12,833 bases of DNA from Candidatus Bathyarchaeota archaeon (GCA_020350305.1 CP070709.1:306645-319477); one strand, 5' to 3'. Counted from the stretch's first letter, positions 1 through 7,754 are shown. Numbers and translations are program-made. Notes: generated from the sequence alone by a model not told the origin.

Positions 1-1
1 A

Positions 2-616
2 ACATCTAAACTGCTTGAAAAACTCAATTTGGAGAAGGCGAGGAAAACCCTACGTGAGGTAATGGGTTATGGTCATCATTCCGTGATTGAACATGCTTCG
101 TTCACTTTCAGCGTCGAAGGAGTTTCGCGAGCGTTAACCCATCAGCTAGTGAGACACAGAATCGCCTCATACACACAGCAGAGTCAACGTTACGTTACAT
201 ACGACACCTTGGAACGCTACGTTGCTCCTCCAAGCGTTCTTGAAAACGAAGAAGCAAAGAAAATCTATAATGAAGCATTGATGAAAATATCAGAAACATA
301 TCAAAAACTGTTGAAATATGGAGCTCCCAAAGAAGACGCAAGGTTTATTCTGCCTAACGCGGCGAAAACGAATATTTTGATAACTATGAACGCAAGGGAA
401 CTGCACCACTTCTTCAAACTTCGATGTTGCGAAAGGTCTCAGTGGGAGATAAGGGAGATGGCGATAGAAATGCTGAGGCTGGCAAAGCGAGCTGCTCCAG
501 TAATTTTTGAGAACGCCGGACCTTCTTGCATTGAACTTGGCTACTGTCCTGAAGGAGTTTTGAAGGACCCCACTTGCAAAATTGAAGAGATAAAAAAGAA
601 GTTTATGAAGTTATAA
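2..616 (+). CDS. thyX: FAD-dependent thymidylate synthase ThyX (5' end outside the window)
   Basis: Flavin-dependent thymidylate synthase, which methylates dUMP to dTMP using methylenetetrahydrofolate (or the archaeal analogue) as carbon donor and reduced FAD as reductant. The reading frame is open to the left edge and 204 residues are visible; the family is usually about 220-260, so roughly the first 20-50 residues are missing. The ThyX signature RHRx7S is complete (RHRIASYTQQS), preceded by GHHSVIEHASFTF and followed by QRYV. The C-terminal half has NARELHHFFKLRCCERSQW, typical of the substrate-binding end of archaeal ThyX. An internal TTG at 29 is the first possible start inside the window, but upstream codons continue the protein, so it is not the true start. 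A 6-base inverted repeat (GTAGCT/AGCTAC, 619-639) lies just after the stop. Identification is secure. Confidence 0.95.
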   Translation, partial: TSKLLEKLNLEKARKTLREVMGYGHHSVIEHASFTFSVEGVSRALTHQLVRHRIASYTQQSQRYVTYDTLERYVAPPSVLENEEAKKIYNEALMKISETYQKLLKYGAPKEDARFILPNAAKTNILITMNARELHHFFKLRCCERSQWEIREMAIEMLRLAKRAAPVIFENAGPSCIELGYCPEGVLKDPTCKIEEIKKKFMKL

Positions 617-866
617 TGGTAGCTAAGGCGAAAAGCTACGGGTCAGCAAAAGAACTGAATAAAGCCTTTAAATAGACTTGCGCGTGCAAAAAATGAGATA
701 AAGAATTCGATGCACAATTTTCTAACTGAGTGATGTGGGGAAATGAAGAATGGCTGGCCACCTTCTGAGGTATAAATGTACGTCCGCACGGTCTTTCCTT
801 TTGCAGGTATCACATATTTATTCTGCATAAACGCTTAGAGCTTTGACGCTTGAACCGTGATGCAAC

Positions 867-1712
867 GTGGTTAAACGATACAAGACGTTGGCTGTGACAA
901 CACGATACTGGAGACCCAGGCAAAACTACCTCCGCCAAATAGTTGACGCCATTGAAAACAAGGTGGAGAATGGAGACATAGTAACAATCTCCGAAAAGGC
1001 TATTTCCACCGCTTTAGGCAACATTGTAGACGAAAGTGTCATTAAACCTGTCTGGCTGGCGCGTCTTCTGGCAAAATATTGGATGCGTTATGTTTGGGGC
1101 TACTTTCTTGGACAGCTCTGTCGCCTGAGAAAGACGACTATTCGACACATTCGGGAATATCCTATAAAAGAAGGTAGCGCTCACAAGCAAGTAGCCTTAG
1201 AACATGCAGGGTTTTTGCAGACACTAATGTTCGGGTCAGAGGGAGGAATCGACGGGAGCAATCTACCGTATTCCTACGTCAGCCTTCCACTAAGAAACGC
1301 TTCTCAGATTGCGGAGAAAATTCGTAGATACTTAGAATCTAAGCTAGGCAAAAGCGTCATAGTCATGATAGTGGATACAGATAAGACGTATTCTATAAGA
1401 GGATTCCATTTCACTCCCCGCCCAAAATCCATCAGCGGAATACGTTCACCCGGGGGGTTTCTTGCATATGTGATAGGAAGATTATTCAAAGTCAAACGTA
1501 GGGCTACTCCAGTCGCGGTTGCAGGCTCGGAGATGCATGTTGAAGAAGCTCTGGAAATTGCGGAAATTGCGAACAGAGCACGAGGCTTCGGCGCGGGAAG
1601 AACCGTCTGGGACATGGCAGAAACGTTCAAAGTCTCCATAACCAATGTTGCGTGGGACATGCTCAGCGCAATAGAGCACAAGCCAATTGTCATTGTAAAA
1701 GCTCATAAATAG
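867..1712 (+). CDS. CofE-like F420-0:L-glutamate ligase family protein
   Basis: A 281-residue protein of the F420-0:gamma-glutamyl ligase (CofE) fold. Family-like segments are visible in order: GDIVTISEKAISTALGNIVD (36-55), HKQVALEHAGFLQ (106-118), GSEGGIDGSNLPYSYVSLPL (123-142) and VIVMIVDTDKTYS (164-176). The SEKA...GIDGSN...IVDTD order matches the nucleotide- and metal-binding part of CofE, which adds glutamate to coenzyme F420-0 with GTP. The protein is longer than classic CofE (about 250 residues) and has its own conserved-looking C-terminal section (ARGFGAGRTVWDMAE, 238-252), so it probably belongs to a separate paralogous subfamily whose substrate need not be F420-0. The start is GTG at 867: the in-frame TGA at 858 excludes anything longer. 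No clear ribosome site is visible; TATA-like stretches lie at 771-778 and 824-834. No other F420 gene is in the window. Confidence 0.8.
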   Translation: MVKRYKTLAVTTRYWRPRQNYLRQIVDAIENKVENGDIVTISEKAISTALGNIVDESVIKPVWLARLLAKYWMRYVWGYFLGQLCRLRKTTIRHIREYPIKEGSAHKQVALEHAGFLQTLMFGSEGGIDGSNLPYSYVSLPLRNASQIAEKIRRYLESKLGKSVIVMIVDTDKTYSIRGFHFTPRPKSISGIRSPGGFLAYVIGRLFKVKRRATPVAVAGSEMHVEEALEIAEIANRARGFGAGRTVWDMAETFKVSITNVAWDMLSAIEHKPIVIVKAHK

Positions 1713-1788
1713 AAAATGATAACCCTTGAATACACGGACAAGAAAATACCTGTGCATAACAATTCACTCATGAAGGCGGAAGCGAAAA

Positions 1789-3279
1789 ATGTCTGATGTC
1801 AAACAGATGAACCTGTTTTTTAATCCACGTTCAGTTGCAGTTGTAGGGGCCTCCCGCAGAGTCATGAAAGCAGGACACACAATCTTCAGTAACTTTGCTG
1901 AAAACAAGCGAAGAGGCCTCTTCAGAGGAGAGTTATATCCAGTTAATCCACATGAACGGTTTATTCTCGGGTTCAAATGTTACCCGTCCATTAACAGAAT
2001 TGTCGGAGAAGTTGAACTAATCGTCATCGTAGTTCCCGCCGAGATCGTTCCAAAGATTATGAAAGAAGGGGCCATCAAAGACGTGAAAGCAGCCGTGATC
2101 ATCAGCGGTGGCTTCGGCGAAATCGGCAGACATGACCTTGAAGAAAAGGTTAAAACGATCGCCAAAGATGCAGGAATTAGAGTGCTGGGGCCAAACTGCC
2201 TCGGCGTTTTCGATCCCCACACTGGTGTGGACATGCTCTTTCTCCCTGAAACGAAGATTCTTACAACCGGAGACGAGGTGATCACCACTCCACGTCCCAT
2301 GTCTGGACGCGTCGCCGTCGTCACTCAAAGCGGGGCCTTTGGAGTGTCTGCCTTGGACTATCTCGCTGGCAAACAGTTAGGCATAAGCAAGTTTGTGAGT
2401 TTTGGAAACAAATACGATGTGGCTGAACCTGAAATGCTTCGTTATCTCTTACATGACGAGAAAACCCGAGTTATTCTTCTGTACGTCGAAAGCATAGAGT
2501 CTGGAAGAGAGTTCATGAAGGTTGCAAAGGAAATCACGACCAAAAAGCCCATAGTCGCCCTGAAATTAGGAAGAACAGAAGCAGGGGCGAGAGCAACGAT
2601 GTCCCATACTGGGGCCATTGCAGGTTCCGACATAATCTATGACAGCATTTTCACCCAAGTCGGCATCATAAGAGCCAGAAACATGGAAGAATTCTTCGAC
2701 GTAGGCAAAGCCTTCGCCTTTCAGCCACCAGCACTAGGAAAAAACGTTGCCATAATCACTGACGCTGGTGGACCGGGTATAATGGCGGCTGATGAATGTG
2801 AGTCGATGGGAGTGAATGTAGGAGAGTTTTCGAGTGAGACTATCAAGAAGTTTGAAGGACTCAAGAGAGAGGGCAAAATTCCCACGTTTGCAACCAATTT
2901 GAACCCTCTAGACCTTACAGGCTCCGTGACCTCAGAAATGTATGAAGCCGGCGCCAAGATTTTGTTGGAGGATTCTGAGATTCACGGCATCATCGTGCTC
3001 GGGTTGCATCATACTCCTGGTTTGTTGGAAGATTTTGTCGACAGGGTGGCAATGGTGTCGAAGGACCATGCGAAACCTATGGTGGCCTGTGACATAGGCG
3101 AGACTGAGATGGCCATGTACATTCGGTCAAGATTTGACAAATTTGGAATTCCCGCATTTTCTTCGCCTGAGGATGCCGCACGGGCAATGGCTGCTCTCGT
3201 CAAGTATGGTTCATATCTGAAGAAAAACGGTTGCTTTGAACAGTATCTGGAAAGTTTTTGGGAGTGGGCTAAGAAGTAG
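1789..3279 (+). CDS. Acyl-CoA synthetase (NDP-forming), alpha-type chain
   Basis: A 496-residue alpha-type chain of the NDP-forming acyl-CoA synthetases (ACD family, related to succinyl-CoA synthetase), which convert acyl-CoA, ADP and phosphate to an acid, ATP and CoA, or the reverse. It opens with a CoA-binding Rossmann domain (FFNPRSVAVVGASRR, 10-24; RVLGPNCLGVFDP, 131-143). A succinyl-CoA-ligase-like domain follows (VAVVTQSGAFGVSALDY, 175-191; YVESIESGREF, 232-242). The phospho-histidine is H273 in TMSHTGAIAGSD, and a second flavodoxin-like domain begins near VAIITDAGGPGIMAADE (320-336). No ATP-grasp (beta) domain is fused and none lies next to the gene, so the partner must be elsewhere. 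The ATG at 1789 fits the family N-terminus; a second ATG at 1807 is possible. The last 11 bases overlap the convergent gene on the minus strand. The acyl substrate cannot be read from the sequence. Confidence 0.92.
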   Translation: MSDVKQMNLFFNPRSVAVVGASRRVMKAGHTIFSNFAENKRRGLFRGELYPVNPHERFILGFKCYPSINRIVGEVELIVIVVPAEIVPKIMKEGAIKDVKAAVIISGGFGEIGRHDLEEKVKTIAKDAGIRVLGPNCLGVFDPHTGVDMLFLPETKILTTGDEVITTPRPMSGRVAVVTQSGAFGVSALDYLAGKQLGISKFVSFGNKYDVAEPEMLRYLLHDEKTRVILLYVESIESGREFMKVAKEITTKKPIVALKLGRTEAGARATMSHTGAIAGSDIIYDSIFTQVGIIRARNMEEFFDVGKAFAFQPPALGKNVAIITDAGGPGIMAADECESMGVNVGEFSSETIKKFEGLKREGKIPTFATNLNPLDLTGSVTSEMYEAGAKILLEDSEIHGIIVLGLHHTPGLLEDFVDRVAMVSKDHAKPMVACDIGETEMAMYIRSRFDKFGIPAFSSPEDAARAMAALVKYGSYLKKNGCFEQYLESFWEWAKK

Positions 3280-3646
3280 TTTTAGTTCCCTGTTGTTTTA
3301 GCCATTGGGCAACCTTTTGAAACAGAGGACTCGTTGACATATCGATGACTGGAACAATAAGCCTTTCTTTTGTCTCAATTGTTGACTGGTATTTCGGCAT
3401 TAGCGAGTAACTTACGAAGGCCCAGTAAACTCTCTTCTCTTCGATGAGATGTTCTGCAGCAGCCCTAGTCGTTATTGGTATAGGATAATAAACGAACGCT
3501 ACTCCATCCGCCCAGTAGATGCCAGTAGGTCTTCCTCCAACGCTGATATTAGCAAAGCGTGCTAGGTCGTCTGGCGTTGGGAATTGGTTGCATTCCATGA
3601 TCACGACTTCTTTGAATGGTTCGTGTCGAATAACTGTACCTCCCAT
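3269..3646 (-). CDS. Conserved-looking hypothetical protein, 125 aa
   Basis: I do not recognise this protein. It is 125 residues, with no signal peptide, membrane segment or metal-binding motif, and looks like a soluble mixed alpha/beta domain. Notable stretches are CNQFPTPDDLARFANISVGG, ADGVAFVYYPIP and ERLIVPVIDMS. The case for a real gene is a strong ribosome site: on the minus strand GGAGGT (about 3653-3658) stands 6 bases before the ATG at 3646. An overlapping ATG four bases upstream is too close to that site. Its 3' end overlaps the last codons of the acyl-CoA synthetase on the other strand by 11 bases. It is divergent from the inositol-phosphate synthase gene across about 135 bases. 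Neither neighbour suggests a role. Confidence 0.75.
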   Translation of the reverse strand: MGGTVIRHEPFKEVVIMECNQFPTPDDLARFANISVGGRPTGIYWADGVAFVYYPIPITTRAAAEHLIEEKRVYWAFVSYSLMPKYQSTIETKERLIVPVIDMSTSPLFQKVAQWLKQQGTKTTS

Positions 3647-3734
3647 TCATAAACCTCCGATCAACTGTTATTGATGAACGAAACTTGCTTTTACATTTTA
3701 CTCAAAACTATTGGCTGGCACAGTCTGTCGCTAA

Positions 3735-3744
3735 CTTAAATAAG
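3735..3744 (+). promoter_or_regulatory. Probable TATA box of the inositol-phosphate synthase gene
   Basis: CTTAAATAAG lies 38-47 bases before the TTG start. Initiation about 25 bases downstream would give a short leader holding the GGAGG ribosome site at 3770-3774. The sequence matches archaeal TATA consensus loosely; no BRE is obvious. Confidence 0.45.
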
Positions 3745-3781
3745 CGTTTGTAAACTGAATGATGTTTGTGGAGGAACTGAT

Positions 3782-4861
3782 TTGTCGGAAATTCGAGTTG
3801 CGATTACGGGTGTAGGTAACTGTGCTTCAGCTCTCATTCAAGGAGTGGAATACTACAAGAACGTGACAGAAGAGGTTAAGGTTCCTGGGCTGATGCACGT
3901 GAATTTCGGAGGCTACCACATTCGAGACATAAGGTTTGTAGCCGCCTTCGACGTGAATAGGCTCAAGATCGGCAAAGATTTAGGTGACGCTATTTTTTCA
4001 GAGCCAAACTCTTGCGAAAAGTTTGCCACTGTGCCTAAACTGGGTGTTAAGGTTTCCAGAGCGCCAGTTCTTGACGGTGTTGCAGCTCACACCAAGGAGA
4101 CTTTCAAAACTTATGATGCGAAGAATTGTAAGCCTGTTAACGTAGCGGATGTTCTCAGAGAAGCTGAAGCAGACGTGTTGGTCAACTTTCTTCCTGTGGG
4201 AAGCTATGAAGCAACGCGGCACCATGCGCGGGCTGCTTTGAATGTTGGATGTGCGTTTGTGAATTGCATGCCTGAGTTTGTTGTTTCCGATCGTGTGTGG
4301 GGTGAACGGTTCAAGGCGAAAGGTCTGCCAGCTGCTGGGGATGATGTGAAAAGTCAGTTGGGTGCCACAATTTTGCATCGGAACTTGGCTAGATTATGCG
4401 TTGATCGTGGAGTGGAGATAGAAGAGACTTATCAATTGAATTTAGGCGGGAACACTGACTTTCAGAATATGACCGTTGAGGAACGGCTGAAGACGAAGCG
4501 GATCAGCAAGACCGAGGCGGTGACGAGCATGGTTCCCTACGACGTTCCAACACGGATAGGCCCGTCAGATTATGTTCCTTTTCTCGGCGACAAAAAAATC
4601 TGCTACGTTTTCATCAAGGGTCGGAAATTCGGTAATATGCCAGTAACGATTACCGGGAAGCTAGAGGTTGAGGATTCCCCGAACAGCGCTGGAGTAGTTA
4701 TCGACGTTGTTAGAGCAGCGAAGTTAGCGTTAGACCGAGGAATAGGCGGACCACTTATCAGCATCTCCTCGTATGCGTTCAAGCACCCACCTATTCAGGT
4801 TCCAGACGATGTGGCAAGACAGTGGGTTGAAGATTTTATCACAGGGAAACGTGAGGTTTGA
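3782..4861 (+). CDS. ino1: myo-inositol-1-phosphate synthase (archaeal type)
   Basis: Converts glucose-6-phosphate to L-myo-inositol-1-phosphate with bound NAD, the first step to inositol phospholipids and, in some archaea, to inositol-based solutes. The 359 residues match the compact archaeal/actinobacterial type (eukaryotic enzymes exceed 500). Visible marks are the NAD-binding loop GVGNCASALIQG (10-21), the segment DVLVNFLPVGSYEA (131-144), GDDVKSQLGATILHR (186-200), LNLGGNTDFQNM (219-230) and DSPNSAGVVIDVVRAAKLAL (298-317). The start is TTG at 3782, supported by GGAGG at 3770-3774 with a 7-base gap and by the next residues IRVAITGVGN, which sit where the family begins. The DUF362 gene follows directly on the same strand, so the two are probably one operon. 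Confidence 0.95.
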   Translation: MSEIRVAITGVGNCASALIQGVEYYKNVTEEVKVPGLMHVNFGGYHIRDIRFVAAFDVNRLKIGKDLGDAIFSEPNSCEKFATVPKLGVKVSRAPVLDGVAAHTKETFKTYDAKNCKPVNVADVLREAEADVLVNFLPVGSYEATRHHARAALNVGCAFVNCMPEFVVSDRVWGERFKAKGLPAAGDDVKSQLGATILHRNLARLCVDRGVEIEETYQLNLGGNTDFQNMTVEERLKTKRISKTEAVTSMVPYDVPTRIGPSDYVPFLGDKKICYVFIKGRKFGNMPVTITGKLEVEDSPNSAGVVIDVVRAAKLALDRGIGGPLISISSYAFKHPPIQVPDDVARQWVEDFITGKREV

Positions 4862-4865
4862 TAGT

Positions 4866-5876
4866 TTGACAGAATCGCCTCGGCAGATTTTCAAAAGGGT
4901 CGCTTCCTACGCAAAGAAGGCGCCCAAGGTGGAGTGTAAGCCTTTGAGGCGTGGTCCTTACATTGAGGATGGGCGGAGTGTTGTCGCTCTTGTTCGGACA
5001 GATGACAGGGTTGAAGGGATTGTAGAAGCATTGAATCTAATCGGTGGCCTTGACTCTGCATTGGCTGGGCGAGATGGACACATCTTGGTCAAGCCGAACC
5101 TTAATAGTGATGATGCTTTTCCAGGTAGTGTTCATCCAGTGACGCTTCAAACAGTTTTGCGATTGTTGCTGGAAAAAGGAGTGTCTAAGGATGAGATTGT
5201 TGTAGGCGACATGTCTGGTCCAAGGTGGCTTCCTACTCGTAGGGTTATGGAATTGAATGGAACTTTGAATGTGGCGAAGGAGTTTGGTGTTAGGGTTTCA
5301 TTTTTTGAAAATGAAGAGTGGGTGACGGTTAAGCCGAAAAAAGCAACGATGTGGCCTGAAGGTTTTAAGCTGGCGAGGACAGTCTATGATGCGTCAAGAA
5401 TTATTTCGCTTCCCTGTCTGAAGACTCATCAATATGGCGGGGTTTTTACGTTGAGTTTGAAGAATGCGGTTGGCGTAATTAATCCTGCGGATAGAAGTTA
5501 CCTTCATAACAGTGAGAGGATGCGCAGTCTTATTGCTGAGATTAATCTCGGTTATTCGGTTGATCTTGTCGTTTTGGATGGTATGAGATGTTTTATTTCT
5601 GGAGGACCAGATAAGGGAGAGGTGGCTTCGTCAGGAGTCATGATCGCTGGAAGTGATAGGGTAGCCATCGACGCTATTGGAGCATCTATTCTAAAATCTT
5701 TCAACGCGGTTGGAATATCAAGCATGCCTATTAATGAACAAGAACAGCTCAAAAGAGCCGTTGAAGTTGATTTAGGCCAGTTGAGCATAGAAAACATCAA
5801 GCTGAAGACATCCAATCTAGCAAGAGACAAAGAATTTCGCGAACTGCTAAATTTCATTAAGAACGAACTACAATAG
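4866..5876 (+). CDS. DUF362 domain protein
   Basis: A roughly 336-residue DUF362 protein; the biochemical role of this family is largely unknown. Family marks, counted from the chosen start, are ILVKPNLNSDD (about 73-83), HPVTLQTVLRLLLEKG (90-105), a KTH motif in ISLPCLKTHQYGG (180-192) followed by LSLKNAVGV, and DLVVLDGMRCFISGGPDKG (233-251). Some relatives carry a C-terminal ferredoxin domain; this one has no such cysteine cluster. I prefer TTG at 4866, which has GAGGT at 4853-4857 eight bases upstream. GTG at 4851, overlapping the end of ino1, is an alternative. The ATG at 4773 would overlap ino1 by 89 bases and is unlikely. The 4-base gap after ino1 implies cotranscription. The gene ends 23 bases before the convergent RDD gene. 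Confidence 0.85.
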   Translation: MTESPRQIFKRVASYAKKAPKVECKPLRRGPYIEDGRSVVALVRTDDRVEGIVEALNLIGGLDSALAGRDGHILVKPNLNSDDAFPGSVHPVTLQTVLRLLLEKGVSKDEIVVGDMSGPRWLPTRRVMELNGTLNVAKEFGVRVSFFENEEWVTVKPKKATMWPEGFKLARTVYDASRIISLPCLKTHQYGGVFTLSLKNAVGVINPADRSYLHNSERMRSLIAEINLGYSVDLVVLDGMRCFISGGPDKGEVASSGVMIAGSDRVAIDAIGASILKSFNAVGISSMPINEQEQLKRAVEVDLGQLSIENIKLKTSNLARDKEFRELLNFIKNELQ

Positions 5877-5899
5877 TTCACACGCAGGCATTTCTTACG

Positions 5900-6433
5900 T
5901 CAGACAACTGTTGTATCCGCAATTCGATCACTATACTTTCGGTGAGGATCTCTCGCGGTGAAAAAACCACCGATTACGTCCAAAATCAAGAAAATCCAGT
6001 AGATTTTGCTAATATTTCTTATGAAGGCGCTTTCCAAACTTGGTTGTCCCCCATCCACCGCCACAACTTTAAGCCCGACTGTCCCCTTTCCGATGGTGCA
6101 TCCATAAATCGACTCAGCCATAGTGAAATAGAGAACGTAGACTAAACCCATTGCAAAGGGAAAGATCAGCCAGTTGAAAAACCCAATGGGGTGTGCTAGA
6201 AATAGCGGAAAGAAGACGGTTGCAAACACGACTGTAGTTGCGATAAAAACTATGATAGAATCAATCACGATGGCAATAATCCTTCTGATCCAATGTTGCT
6301 GCAAAAAACGATCATGCCCAATTCTTTCAGCAGGCGTCTCAACTAAGCCAACCTCTAGCCCAACAGCAGCTCCACAGTTTGGGCAAAATTCTGCGTCTTC
6401 AAGCAGTTTTTTCCCACACTTCGCGCAATACAT
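5900..6433 (-). CDS. Zinc-ribbon plus RDD-family membrane protein
   Basis: A 177-residue membrane protein of unknown function. Residues 1-21 form a zinc ribbon with two CxxC pairs (C3, C6, C17, C20: MYCAKCG and FCPNCG). An RDD domain follows: the first membrane segment, starting IRRIIAIVIDSIIVF (49-63), carries the conserved R and D; a second hydrophobic stretch spans about 81-105; the ESIYGCTIGKGTVGLKVV element is at 107-124; a third hydrophobic stretch is near 143-159; and the typical ending DPHRKYSDRIADT is at 162-174. The start is clear: on the minus strand AGGTGA (6441-6446) is 7 bases before the ATG. RDD proteins are sometimes linked to ion or solute transport, but nothing here fixes a substrate. 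The zinc ribbon presumably lies in the cytoplasm. Confidence 0.9.
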   Translation of the reverse strand: MYCAKCGKKLLEDAEFCPNCGAAVGLEVGLVETPAERIGHDRFLQQHWIRRIIAIVIDSIIVFIATTVVFATVFFPLFLAHPIGFFNWLIFPFAMGLVYVLYFTMAESIYGCTIGKGTVGLKVVAVDGGQPSLESAFIRNISKIYWIFLILDVIGGFFTARDPHRKYSDRIADTTVV

Positions 6434-6478
6434 AGAGACATCACCTAATCTCTACAAGCTTTTTTGCAGCGATCTTGC

Positions 6479-6490
6479 TAATAAAAAGCA
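6479..6490 (-). promoter_or_regulatory. Possible TATA box of the RDD gene
   Basis: Read on the minus strand, CTTTTTATTAG lies about 50 bases before the ATG at 6433. A transcript starting some 25 bases further on would carry the AGGTGA site at 6441-6446. This is position and composition evidence only. Confidence 0.35.
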
Positions 6491-6728
6491 TGCTATCTTG
6501 CGTGAAAAAAGGCGTGTGCATAGAAAAGAAATGTGTCAAACTTGCCACAAAACTCAAAGCATTTCTTCTTTCTACGCAATCTCCAAAACACCAATTTGGA
6601 AAAAACCCAACCATGCTTCTCTCTTTCTGTCGTTAGACATATCTGCAGACTATTTGAACTGTTGGTAAACCCTGGGGCTAGGCGGGACTATTCCCGTTTC
6701 TCCGTGTTCACCTATCGCTTGGACTCTC

Positions 6729-7730
6729 TTATGGTGGAAGAGGCTTAGCAGGAATACCTAGTCGCCTCTGAATCTCCTTCGCTAACGCAACTGCATCTCC
6801 AGACCTATAATTGTCCGTAAAAACCATCTTTGGCCTGCTTTCCTCAACATACCTTAGTAATCCATGGAAATCACTATGATCACTCAAAGCAACCGTAAAC
6901 TCGTTCTCAGCCCTCCTGCGACAAGCCTCCCTAAACTCCCAACCACTAACAAAGATGCGAACACCATTCTCTCCAACACGCCGTCTAGAATTCATATGAT
7001 GAAAAGCCACACAAGGCTCGCCACGACTCAACATAGTCCGAGCACGCTCGTCCTGAGACAATAGGAGTCTACGTCCAAACCTCATACCGTGCCGTTCACA
7101 GACCTTACAAACATGGAAAACCTTCTCGGGCATGATAAAAGGCACTTCAACTTTCGCGTTGTGCAAAACCTCTATGACCTCCTGAAGCTTCCCATGATAT
7201 CCAAACACCAAAACAGGACCACGCATCAAACTCTCCTCAACCAAAGAAACCAAGACGTCTTCAACGTTTTCTCTAAAGTGTCTCACGCGAGAGGAATTCC
7301 CATAAGTAGCCTCAATAACCAAAACATCCGCCTCAACAACAGGAGTCCTCGAAACCCGAAAATCACCCGTATACAAAATCCTTACTCCCCCAGCATCTTC
7401 TACAAGAACCTGTGCAGCACCCAAAATATGATCCGCAAAATGCAATGTCAGACGCTCATCATAATATGCAAAAGGCTTCTCATAATCAAGAGTCATCACG
7501 TCTCCTCTCATAAGAAACAAAGGGTTCCGCATGACATCAATCAAATCCCTCGTAGCAGGAGTCATCACCACGACTTCACATTTCCTCAAGCTTTGCCTCA
7601 AACCCAGCAAGTGATCAGAATGAACATGAGTGACTACTCTCAAAGGCCTAGCTTTGGCAAATCCGTCACAAGCGACATATCTCCCCAGAAGAACCGCGCC
7701 TCTCCCGGTTACAGAAGCTTTCGGCATCAT
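6729..7730 (-). CDS. Metallo-beta-lactamase-fold nuclease-like protein
   Basis: A 333-residue metallo-beta-lactamase-fold protein that resembles the predicted RNA/DNA exonucleases of COG1236 and the ligase-associated exonucleases. Metal motifs: HVHSDH (35-40), DH in FADHILGAAQ (100-101), TGDF (121-124) and LSDHSDFHGLLRYV (282-295). The segment VLVFGYHGKLQEVIEVL (173-189) corresponds to the short linker region of these nucleases, and VSGWEF (261-266) precedes the last histidine motif as in ligase-associated forms. The final family motif, usually a histidine in VHGE, reads FTDNYRSGD (304-312) and has no histidine, so metal binding or substrate choice may differ. Two tandem ATG codons (7730, 7727) can start it. 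No DNA ligase or helicase gene is beside it. Nuclease activity is inferred from the family, not shown. Confidence 0.85.
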   Translation of the reverse strand: MMPKASVTGRGAVLLGRYVACDGFAKARPLRVVTHVHSDHLLGLRQSLRKCEVVVMTPATRDLIDVMRNPLFLMRGDVMTLDYEKPFAYYDERLTLHFADHILGAAQVLVEDAGGVRILYTGDFRVSRTPVVEADVLVIEATYGNSSRVRHFRENVEDVLVSLVEESLMRGPVLVFGYHGKLQEVIEVLHNAKVEVPFIMPEKVFHVCKVCERHGMRFGRRLLLSQDERARTMLSRGEPCVAFHHMNSRRRVGENGVRIFVSGWEFREACRRRAENEFTVALSDHSDFHGLLRYVEESRPKMVFTDNYRSGDAVALAKEIQRRLGIPAKPLPP

Positions 7731-7754
7731 AATGATACCTGATTATAGATGCCA

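Noticed and set aside
722..770. C/D-box guide RNA between thyX and the CofE-like gene
   Set aside because: GTGATGT and CTGA occur but only about 30 bases apart, too short for two guides, and the inner boxes do not fit.
643..828. 61-codon minus-strand frame between thyX and the CofE-like gene
   Set aside because: Composition is unlike neighbouring proteins (phenylalanine-rich end), there is no ribosome site, and no domain is recognisable.
1304..1757. Two minus-strand frames opposite the CofE-like gene
   Set aside because: They lie wholly or mostly opposite a well-supported gene and show no protein-like pattern.
6660..6740. Possible SRP (7S) RNA on the plus strand, or a tRNA on either strand
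   Set aside because: Only a short GGGGCTAGGC-like start is seen; the SRP core sequences are absent and a real gene occupies the following DNA. No T-arm consensus is present for a tRNA.
6174..6748. Plus-strand frames across the RDD gene and its upstream region
   Set aside because: The first overlaps the RDD gene antisense and is rich in serine and lysine without domains. The second has no ribosome site and overlaps the end of the MBL gene.
7089..7742. 217-codon plus-strand frame opposite the MBL-fold gene
   Set aside because: It is the antisense of a gene with clear metal-binding motifs; its own translation is rich in asparagine, serine and histidine and lacks structure.
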